From assembly GCA_016937725.1 (NCBI GenBank), contig JAFGVZ010000094.1:1-29437 (forward strand): a stretch of DNA of 29,437 nt, in the 5' to 3' direction. Shown one piece after another: positions 23,185 through 29,437 of the stretch (position 1 is its first letter; every line of letters begins with the position of its first letter). Below the pieces are notes generated by a model that had not been told where the DNA came from, searched no databases, and was given only the letters and a program-made list of their open reading frames with translations. Source of the stretch: Paracoccaceae bacterium. Its GTDB lineage: Bacteria > Pseudomonadota > Alphaproteobacteria > Rhodobacterales > Rhodobacteraceae. The translations under genes were made by a program, and so were the position numbers.

Positions 23185-26100
23185 ATGTCCGACCCCACCT
23201 ATGCAGAGCTTTGCGTGACCAGCAATTTCAGCTTCCTGCGGGGCGCGTCGCACCCGGAAGAACTGGTCACGCGCGCCGCCGAGTTGGGGCTGCATGCCAT
23301 TGCCATCACCGACCGCAATTCGGTTGCGGGCGTGGTGCGGGCCTATGCGGCGCTGAAGGAACTGGCGCGGCTGCGCGCGGACGGGGTGGCCCATGCCGCG
23401 GGCGTGCGCGCCCGGCGCCAGACCGATCCCTCCAGCCGCCAGACCACCGCGCCAGATGCCGCGCCGCTTGCGCTTTCCGATCACCCCTTACCCCGGCTGA
23501 TCCCCGCTGCGCGGCTGGTGCTGACCGACAGCGCGGTCGACTGGCTGGCGCTGCCCACCGACCTGCCCGCATGGTCGCGGCTGACACGGCTTCTGACCCT
23601 TGGCAAACGCCGCGCGCCCAAGGGCCAGTGCCACCTTGCACGCGCCGATCTATACGCAGGCTGCCAGGGCATGATCCTGATCGCGCTGCCGCCCGACCCG
23701 TTGCAAATGCCCGTGCCCGATGACCTGCGCGCCATGCTGGGCCATTTCCCCGGCCAATGCTACCTTGGCGCCGCGCCCCGCTATGACGGGCGCGACCCGG
23801 CGCGGCTGGCGCAGCTTGGCGCATGGGCGCAAACCACCGGCCTGCCCATGGTCGCGCTGGGCGATGTGCTGATGCATAGCGCCCAGCGCCGCCCGCTGGC
23901 CGATGTGCTGACCTGCCTGCGCTTTGGCCTGACGATAGACAGTATCGGCCAGCACCGCCTGCCCCATGCCGAACACCGGCTGAAAGGCGGCGCGGAAATG
24001 GCGCGGATGTTCAAGCATCACCCCGCCGCCATCCGCCGCTCTGTGCAAATTGCCGATGCCTGCGCCTTCGGGCTGGACGAGCTGCGCTACCAATACCCCG
24101 ACGAGGCGCAGAACGGCGAACCCGCCCAAGCCCGGCTGGAACGGCTATCCGCCGAAGGGCTACGCCACCGCTACCCCGCAGGCGCGCCGCCCAAGATTGT
24201 CGAGCGGGTGGAAAAGGAACTGCGCCTGATCGCCGATCTGGACTACGCCCCCTATTTCCTGACCGTGCATGACATTGTGCAATTTGCCCGGTCACGCGGC
24301 ATCCTATGCCAAGGGCGCGGGTCGGCGGCAAATTCGGTCGTGTGCTACCTGCTGGGCGTGACCGAAGTGCCGCCCGAATCGATCACGCTTATTTTCGAGC
24401 GGTTCATCAGCAAGGAACGCGGAGAGCCGCCCGATATTGACGTCGATTTCGAACATGAACGCCGCGAAGAGGTCATCCAGTGGATTTACGACCGCTACGG
24501 GCGCGACCGCGCGGGCCTGACCGCGACCGTCATCCATTTCCGCACCCGGGCGGCCATCCGCGAGGTCGGCAAGGTTATGGGCCTGAGCGCCGATGTGATC
24601 GGGCGGTTGTCGGGGCAACTTTGGGGCTGGTCCGCAGCACCCCCCGACGCCGACCGCCTGCGCGAAGCAGGGCTGGACCCCAGCGACCGCCGCATCGGGC
24701 AAGCCTTGGCGCTGATCTCAGAAATCATCGGCTTTCCCCGCCACCTGTCGCAGCATGTCGGCGGCTTCGTCATCACCAAGGGGCGGCTGGATGACCTGTG
24801 CCCGATTGAGAACGCGGCCATGGACGACCGCACCATCATCGAATGGGACAAGGATGATATCGACACGCTCGGCCTGCTGAAGGTCGATGTGCTGGCGCTG
24901 GGCATGCTGACCGCGATCCGCAAATCCTTTGCCCTGCTGGCGCAGCACCGGGGCGCGCGGCTGGACTTGGCCAATGTCCCGCCCGAAGACCCGGCAGTCT
25001 ACGACATGCTCTGCCGGGCCGATGCGATTGGCGTGTTTCAGGTCGAAAGCCGCGCACAGCTCAACTTTCTGCCCCGGATGCGCCCGCGCGCCTTTTACGA
25101 TCTGGTCTGCGAGGTTGCCATCGTGCGCCCCGGCCCCATTCAGGGCGGCATGGTGCACCCGTTCATCAACCGCCGTCAGGGCCGCGAGCCCGTCGAAGAC
25201 CTTGGCCCCGCCATGATGGAGGTGTTGGGTCATACTTACGGCGTGCCGCTATTCCAAGAACAGGCCATGCAGATTGCCGTGGTCGCCGCAGGCTTCACCC
25301 CGGCAGAGGCCGACCAATTGCGCCGCGCACTCGCCACCTTCAAGCGCATGGGCACGATCGGCGGCTTTCGGGACCGCTTCATCACCGGCATGCTACAGCG
25401 CGGCTACGACCCCGACTTCGCGGCGCGGTGTTTCGCCCAGATCGAGGGCTTCGGCAGCTACGGCTTTCCCGAAAGCCATGCCGCCAGCTTCGCGCGGCTG
25501 GTCTATATCTCGGCTTGGCTGAAATGCCACCATCCGGCGGTGTTTACCTGCGCGCTGCTGAACAGTCAGCCGATGGGGTTTTACGCCCCCGCCCAATTGG
25601 TGCGCGACGCGCGCGAGCATGGGGTGGAAATTCGCCCCGTCTCGATCAACCATTCCGACTGGGATTGCACGCTGGAGATGCGCGCGGATGGCGCGCTGGC
25701 CCTGCGCTTAGGCTTTCGCCAGATCAAGGGTGTGGGGCAGGAAGATGCCGACTGGATCGTCGCCGCGCGCGGCAATGGCTACCCGGACATAGACAGCTTG
25801 TGGCGTCGCGCAGGCGTGCCCCCCGATACGCTGGAACGGCTGGCCGAGGGCGACGCCTTCACCGCCATTGGCCTGTCGCGCCGCAATGCTCTTTGGCAGG
25901 TCCGGGCCTTGCGCGCGCCCACGCCCCTGCCGCTGTTCGGGCTGGATGGCGAAGGCGAACGGGAACCCACCGTCACCCTGCCCGACATGAGCTTGGGCGA
26001 AGCCGTGGTCGAAGATTACCTGTCGCTGCGCCTGTCCCTGCGCGCCCATCCGCTGGAACTGCTGCGCCCGCGCCTGCCGCAAACCCTGCCGCATGACAAG

Positions 26101-26514
26101 CTGCCCACCGCCACACGCCGCATCACCATCGCGGGGCTTGTCATTACCCGCCAGCGCCCCGGCACGGCGTCGGGCGTGGTGTTCCTGACGCTGGAAGATG
26201 AAACCGGCTGCGCCAATGTGGTCGTGTGGAAAACCATGTATGACCGCTTTCGCCGCGCCGTCATTGGCGGTCGGCTGCTACGCGTCACGGGCCGAGTGCA
26301 GCGCGACGGGCCGGTGACCCATGTCATCGCGGAACAGATCGACGACATCTCCCCACTGCTGGGCCAACTTGGCGGCCCCGCGCCGCTCCCTCCCAATGAT
26401 GGCCGCGCGGATGAAACCCGCCGCCCTGTGCCCAGCATGGCCCCCCACACATCCGGCGCGCGCCACCCGCGCGACCAGGCGCGCAAGTTGTTTCCCAGCC
26501 GGGATTTCCACTAA
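23185..26514 (+). CDS. dnaE2: Error-prone DNA polymerase DnaE2 (ImuC)
   Basis: A 1109-aa C-family polymerase III alpha paralogue used in SOS mutagenesis with ImuA/ImuB. The N-terminal PHP domain starts YAELCVTSNFSFLRGASHPEE. The palm is clear, with GRGSAANSVVCYLLG and PDIDVDFEHERREEVIQ (catalytic Asp419 and Asp421 by position). FQVESRAQLNFLPRM, GSYGFPESHAASFA and a C-terminal OB-fold (ITIAGLVITRQRPGTASGVV) follow. The tail HPRDQARKLFPSRDFH is diagnostic for DnaE2. I chose the ATG at 23185, with AAGG upstream and family homology from MSDPTYAELC; a start further left would lie over the SOS box. It is normally the last gene of an imuA-imuB-dnaE2 operon, but here it stands alone with its own LexA box. 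Confidence 0.96.
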   Translation: MSDPTYAELCVTSNFSFLRGASHPEELVTRAAELGLHAIAITDRNSVAGVVRAYAALKELARLRADGVAHAAGVRARRQTDPSSRQTTAPDAAPLALSDHPLPRLIPAARLVLTDSAVDWLALPTDLPAWSRLTRLLTLGKRRAPKGQCHLARADLYAGCQGMILIALPPDPLQMPVPDDLRAMLGHFPGQCYLGAAPRYDGRDPARLAQLGAWAQTTGLPMVALGDVLMHSAQRRPLADVLTCLRFGLTIDSIGQHRLPHAEHRLKGGAEMARMFKHHPAAIRRSVQIADACAFGLDELRYQYPDEAQNGEPAQARLERLSAEGLRHRYPAGAPPKIVERVEKELRLIADLDYAPYFLTVHDIVQFARSRGILCQGRGSAANSVVCYLLGVTEVPPESITLIFERFISKERGEPPDIDVDFEHERREEVIQWIYDRYGRDRAGLTATVIHFRTRAAIREVGKVMGLSADVIGRLSGQLWGWSAAPPDADRLREAGLDPSDRRIGQALALISEIIGFPRHLSQHVGGFVITKGRLDDLCPIENAAMDDRTIIEWDKDDIDTLGLLKVDVLALGMLTAIRKSFALLAQHRGARLDLANVPPEDPAVYDMLCRADAIGVFQVESRAQLNFLPRMRPRAFYDLVCEVAIVRPGPIQGGMVHPFINRRQGREPVEDLGPAMMEVLGHTYGVPLFQEQAMQIAVVAAGFTPAEADQLRRALATFKRMGTIGGFRDRFITGMLQRGYDPDFAARCFAQIEGFGSYGFPESHAASFARLVYISAWLKCHHPAVFTCALLNSQPMGFYAPAQLVRDAREHGVEIRPVSINHSDWDCTLEMRADGALALRLGFRQIKGVGQEDADWIVAARGNGYPDIDSLWRRAGVPPDTLERLAEGDAFTAIGLSRRNALWQVRALRAPTPLPLFGLDGEGEREPTVTLPDMSLGEAVVEDYLSLRLSLRAHPLELLRPRLPQTLPHDKLPTATRRITIAGLVITRQRPGTASGVVFLTLEDETGCANVVVWKTMYDRFRRAVIGGRLLRVTGRVQRDGPVTHVIAEQIDDISPLLGQLGGPAPLPPNDGRADETRRPVPSMAPHTSGARHPRDQARKLFPSRDFH

Positions 26515-26527
26515 CCCCCTTCATCCT

Positions 26528-26580
26528 TGCAAAAATATCCTGGGGGAGACGCGCGTCAGCGCGGCGGGGGCAAAGCCCCC
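26528..26580. repeat. Rhodobacteraceae-type intergenic element with paired hairpins
   Basis: The stretch begins TTGCAAAAATATCCTGGGGG and then forms two hairpins: CGCGC-GTCA-GCGCG (26550-26563) and GGGGGC-AAA-GCCCCC (26566-26580). The last base is also the final base of the trmD stop. I recall closely similar intergenic elements in many Rhodobacteraceae; no other copy was seen here. It separates the convergent dnaE2 and trmD and may serve as a terminator. Confidence 0.5.
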
Positions 26581-27389
26581 TAATCCGGCTGGCCGCCTGT
26601 CCACGCCGCCCATAAATCCGGGCGCCGTGCCTGTGTCACAGCCTCCGACTGCTCCTGCCGCCAGCGCGCGATCTCGGCATGGTTGCCCGACAGCAGCACC
26701 GGCGGAATGCCAAGACCGTTCCACTCGGCGGGCTTGGTGTATTGCGGATGCTCCAGCAAGCTCGCGCTGAAACTTTCTTCCTCGGTAGATTCGGCATTGC
26801 CCAGCACCTCGGGCAAAAGCCGGACGGTCGCATCAATCATCGCCTGCGCGGCCAATTCGCCCCCGGTCAGGACGAAGTCTCCCAAGGACACTTCTTCAAC
26901 CGCGTAATGATCCAGCACCCGCTGGTCGACCCCCTCGAAGCGGCCACAGAGCAGGGTCACCCCTTTCGCGCGCGACCAATCCCGCGCCATGGCTTGCGTG
27001 AAGGGCCGCCCCCGCGGCGAAAGGTAAACCAACGGCCAAGCGGCGCGATTCTCGGGCATACCCCGTTGCGCATCGTCGATGGCGCGGCTTAGCACATCGG
27101 CACGCAGCACCATGCCAGCACCGCCGCCTGCGGGCGTGTCATCCACGTTGCGGTGTTTGCCAAGCCCATAAGGGCGCAGATCAATCGTCTCTAGCCCCCA
27201 ACGCCCTTCCTTCAAGGCGCGCCCGGTCAGCGACAGGCCCAGAACGCCGGGAAACGCCTCTGGGAACAGGGTGATGATCCGCGCCTGCCATACACGCGCA
27301 GACGCACGCGGCCGGTCCATATCGCGCGGCGCAAGCGAGGGCGTGACAGACAGCCGTCCCGCCGCGCGCCGTGGGGGCGCTGCGCTCAT
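26580..27389 (-). CDS. trmD: tRNA (guanine-N1-)-methyltransferase TrmD
   Basis: A 269-aa SPOUT methyltransferase that makes m1G37 in tRNAs with G36, which prevents frameshifting. Key parts are ITLFPEAFPGVLGLSLTGRA near residue 39, YGLGKHRNVDDTPAGGGAGM near 74-93, YLSPRGRPFTQ near 122-132, and the trefoil-knot SAM site CGRFEGVDQR (148-157) and SLGDFVLTGGE, with Asp171 in the catalytic position. The first 35 residues are an extension beyond the E. coli length (255 aa) that I recall in Rhodobacterales. The ATG at 27389 overlaps the rimM stop by ATGA. Its stop lies inside an intergenic hairpin element. rplS, often downstream, is not here; dnaE2 is convergent instead. Confidence 0.97.
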   Translation of the reverse strand: MSAAPPRRAAGRLSVTPSLAPRDMDRPRASARVWQARIITLFPEAFPGVLGLSLTGRALKEGRWGLETIDLRPYGLGKHRNVDDTPAGGGAGMVLRADVLSRAIDDAQRGMPENRAAWPLVYLSPRGRPFTQAMARDWSRAKGVTLLCGRFEGVDQRVLDHYAVEEVSLGDFVLTGGELAAQAMIDATVRLLPEVLGNAESTEEESFSASLLEHPQYTKPAEWNGLGIPPVLLSGNHAEIARWRQEQSEAVTQARRPDLWAAWTGGQPD

Positions 27390-27922
27390 TCCAGCAGCCC
27401 TTCCGGCGGGTCGGCCACGATGCGTCCTGCCGTCAGGTCCACCGTTGGCACGATCGCACGGGTAAAAGGCAACAGAACCGCGCCTTTCTGCCCCGGCGTG
27501 ACCAGTTCCAACAGATCGCTTGCGCCGTGGTTCAAAACCGCTTTCACCCGGCCCAAGGCCGCGCCGCCCGTGTCGAACACCTGAAGGCCGATCAGGTCGG
27601 CATGATAGAATTCGTCATCCGGCAGGCTGGGCAGGCGGTCGCGGTCCACGAACAGGCGCAGCCCACGCAATGCGTCCGCGGACTCGCGCGTGGTTACGCC
27701 GCCAAGCCGCGCGGCAAAACCTTGGGCAATTGCGGCCCCCAGTGTCACGTCAAAACTGCGGGTGCCGTCTTCGGACCAAAGCGGGCCGTAAGCGGCAATC
27801 GCCTCTGGTTCCGCGCAAAAGCTTTTCAGGCGCACTTCGCCGCGCACACCATATGCCCCGGCAACCGCGCCGACGCAGACGCGCTCGGACCTGTGTTTCT
27901 CCGACCCTGCTTGCCCAGCCAT
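27386..27922 (-). CDS. rimM: 16S rRNA processing protein RimM
   Basis: A 178-aa factor for 30S subunit maturation that binds ribosomal protein S19. The N-terminal VCVGAVAGAYGVRGEVRLKSF is the RimM signature. LFVDRDRLPSLPDDEFYHADLIGL is the junction to the PRC-barrel domain, which continues LGRVKAVLNHGASDLLEL and ends IVADPPEGLLE. I prefer the ATG at 27922, with AAGAGG six bases upstream; the ATG two codons earlier is directly joined to that Shine-Dalgarno. trmD overlaps its stop by ATGA. A glycosyltransferase gene ends 59 bases upstream, which separates rimM from rpsP. Confidence 0.96.
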   Translation of the reverse strand: MAGQAGSEKHRSERVCVGAVAGAYGVRGEVRLKSFCAEPEAIAAYGPLWSEDGTRSFDVTLGAAIAQGFAARLGGVTTRESADALRGLRLFVDRDRLPSLPDDEFYHADLIGLQVFDTGGAALGRVKAVLNHGASDLLELVTPGQKGAVLLPFTRAIVPTVDLTAGRIVADPPEGLLE

Positions 27923-27981
27923 GGTCATCCTCTTGGTTATAACGCTCTCCGCCTTTTTCGAATTCCGACGGGAATTGCAAG

Positions 27982-29211
27982 TCAGGTCAAGACGGATTGA
28001 TAGATCTGTTCCATGCGCGTGATCCGCTTTTCCCAATCATACTCGGCGTGGATCAGGTCTTGTCCCGCCTGCCCCATGCGCTGTGCAAGATCGGGATGTT
28101 CGGCCAGATGCACAATGGCATTGGCCAAGCGGTCGGCAAAACTGTCTGCTGGGGCCGGGTGAACCAAGACGCCCGTTGCGGGGGTGACATAATCCGCCGG
28201 TCCACCCCAGTCCGACGCGATGACCGGCACACCCAGCGCCATCGCTTCCAGAATGACCGCGCCGCCACATTCGCGCAGCGAGTTCAAGATCAGCACATCC
28301 GCCCCCGTCAGACGCGCGGCACATTCGGGTTGCGTTAAAAACCCGTGGACATAGACACCGGGCAGGTTGCGCGCTTCAATCCATGCGCGTTCGGGGCCAT
28401 CGCCCAATATGTCCAGCGTTATGTTCAAATCGGGCCTGCGCGCGCGCGTAATCTCTAGCGCCTGCATGGTCAGATCCAGCCCCTTGAGGGCAATCATCCT
28501 TCCCATAAACACCATCCGGAACCCTTGGCGCTTGCTTGGCCCGCTATGCGGTGGGGGTGGCACCCAGATGGACAGATCCACACCATTTTCTGGAATGGTC
28601 AGAATGTTCGGATGGTCCAGCGGCAGGGCGCGCCGGGTGCGTTCATTGGCCACCATCAGCAAAGCAGCCTTGCGTTTGCCTGGCCAAAGCCGGTTGGCCA
28701 GGCGCGCGGTCATGCGCCCCAGCTTCAGAAACACCCGCGACGCGCGGCCTTCGCGGGCGTCAAAGCCAGGCGGGTAGGACATACCGCCATTCATCGGGCC
28801 AATCACCACTGGCACCCCTAGGCCATATAACGGTGACGGCGTTGCCGGAGAGACGGGGATCGGCTGGTGCACAAGGTCGAAAGCGTGCTGCGCCACCAAC
28901 CGGCGCGCAATGCGCCGCATGTCCCAAGCCGTCAGGATGCCGATCAGATTGCCGAACAGACGGTCGCGCAGCCCATCAGGGAACCGTTCGCCGAAGGCCC
29001 ACAACACGCGATGCGCGCGAGCATCTTCGATGTAATGAGTGACGGGAGCAAGATTTGGATAATCGGTGCTGATTTCATCACGATTGCGCGCATGGGTTAT
29101 CAGCACCACGTCGTGCCCGCGCGCCTGTAACCTTTTGGCATAGATCAGGGGCAGGATCGCTTCGCCACCCTTGCGGGCGGATGCGTTTTCTCCCGCGATC
29201 AAAATGCGCAT
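27982..29211 (-). CDS. Glycosyltransferase, GT4 family (group 1)
   Basis: A 409-aa retaining GT-B glycosyltransferase. The N-terminal acceptor-binding domain begins MRILIAGENASARKGGEAI. The C-terminal donor domain has IPENGVDLSIW near 206-216, FMGRMIALKGLDL near 235-247 and LGDGPERAWIEA. The GT4 E-x7-E motif has Glu314 and Glu322 in RECGGAVILEAMALGVPVIASD. Such enzymes act at the cytoplasmic face of the membrane in lipopolysaccharide or exopolysaccharide synthesis. The ATG at 29211 is preceded by AAGG. It sits between rpsP and rimM, an unusual place, behind the rpsP terminator, so it likely has its own promoter. Donor and acceptor are unknown. Confidence 0.88.
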   Translation of the reverse strand: MRILIAGENASARKGGEAILPLIYAKRLQARGHDVVLITHARNRDEISTDYPNLAPVTHYIEDARAHRVLWAFGERFPDGLRDRLFGNLIGILTAWDMRRIARRLVAQHAFDLVHQPIPVSPATPSPLYGLGVPVVIGPMNGGMSYPPGFDAREGRASRVFLKLGRMTARLANRLWPGKRKAALLMVANERTRRALPLDHPNILTIPENGVDLSIWVPPPPHSGPSKRQGFRMVFMGRMIALKGLDLTMQALEITRARRPDLNITLDILGDGPERAWIEARNLPGVYVHGFLTQPECAARLTGADVLILNSLRECGGAVILEAMALGVPVIASDWGGPADYVTPATGVLVHPAPADSFADRLANAIVHLAEHPDLAQRMGQAGQDLIHAEYDWEKRITRMEQIYQSVLT

Positions 29212-29298
29212 AAACCTGACCTTACTTGTGGGCGTATGACAAAAGCCTACCCGCCATCAGGCCATGCCGCCAGTTCGAAAACCAATCTGGGGCGGAAA

Positions 29299-29327
29299 TG
29301 GACCGGGCAGAAAGCCCGCCCGGTCCA
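29299..29327 (-). terminator. Terminator after rpsP
   Basis: TGGACCGGGC (29299-29308) pairs perfectly with GCCCGGTCCA (29318-29327) around a 9-nt loop. It lies 10 bases after the rpsP stop on the minus strand. Only a short TTTCC follows, so termination may be incomplete and allow some read-through into the glycosyltransferase and rimM. Confidence 0.7.
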
Positions 29328-29337
29328 TAGAAAAAGG

Positions 29338-29437
29338 TTATTCCGCAGCCTCGGTGGCTTTTTCTGCCTTGGCGGCCTTTTCCTTGGCGCGCTCCAACGC
29401 TTTCTTGCCGGGCTGGGCTTTCTTCATGTTAGCGCGG
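29338..29437 (-). CDS. rpsP: 30S ribosomal protein S16, C-terminal end (5' partial)
   Basis: The last 33 codons of a gene that runs off the right edge. It reads RANMKKAQPGKKALERAKE and then an Ala/Lys/Glu-rich tail ending TEAAE before TAA. The RANMKKAQPGKKA segment and charged tail match, from memory, the C-terminal extension of ribosomal protein S16 in Rhodobacteraceae. The location upstream of rimM-trmD supports this, as rpsP-rimM-trmD is a conserved order. The S16 core domain is outside the window. Confidence 0.88.
   Translation of the reverse strand, partial: RANMKKAQPGKKALERAKEKAAKAEKATEAAE

Noticed and set aside
27961..27976. AATTCC-GACG-GGAATT as a terminator of the glycosyltransferase gene
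   Set aside because: The stem is only 6 bp and no U-tract follows in the direction of transcription.

Overview
The window looks like a GC-rich alphaproteobacterial chromosome, most likely family Rhodobacteraceae. The clues are the extended C-terminal tail of ribosomal protein S16, Pol IV with an N-terminal cysteine pair motif, TrmD with an N-terminal extension, a YlxR–L7Ae fusion, an SOS box of the alphaproteobacterial GTTC-N7-GTTC type, and intergenic palindromes of kinds I recall from this group. I cannot name a genus from the sequence alone.

Layout. (1) 1-3024: the end of galE meets, tail to tail, a minus-strand operon dinB > SDR epimerase > sugar-1-P transferase that is linked by ATGA overlaps. 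(2) 3025-4754: tarD (D-tartrate dehydratase) and aroQ on the plus strand, with a long palindromic element between them. (3) 4758-5997: a Ca2+/Na+ exchanger-type protein and a small membrane protein on the minus strand. (4) 6281-14731: a transport block of SulP-STAS transporter, double UspA protein, SLAC1/TehA-type channel, then DabA and DabB (inorganic-carbon uptake) on the minus strand and a divergent LysR regulator. (5) tRNA-Val(UAC) and a minus-strand group cobD > cobC > DUF599. The 5' end of cobC is out of frame with the rest. (6) 17580-23101: the rimP-nusA-ylxR-infB operon on the minus strand, with a promoter, a leader terminator and a final terminator visible. (7) dnaE2 on the plus strand with its own LexA-type box. 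(8) trmD, rimM, a GT4 glycosyltransferase and the end of rpsP on the minus strand.

How the genes work together. Region 6 is the conserved transcription/translation operon. Its leader carries a strong intrinsic terminator before rimP, which makes NusA-dependent feedback plausible. Region 8 is the rpsP-rimM-trmD ribosome/tRNA cluster, interrupted by a glycosyltransferase. Region 4 is the most interesting: DabAB is an established energy-coupled CO2/bicarbonate accumulation complex. Here it sits beside a SulP transporter (a family that includes bicarbonate carriers), a universal stress protein, a SLAC1-like anion channel with a near-perfect FNR-type box, and a LysR gene. This could be an oxygen-responsive inorganic-carbon or anion handling locus. 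The individual families are recognised from sequence; their joint function is inference.

No IS element, prophage, CRISPR array or plasmid origin was seen, and no gene-free stretch exceeds 300 bases.
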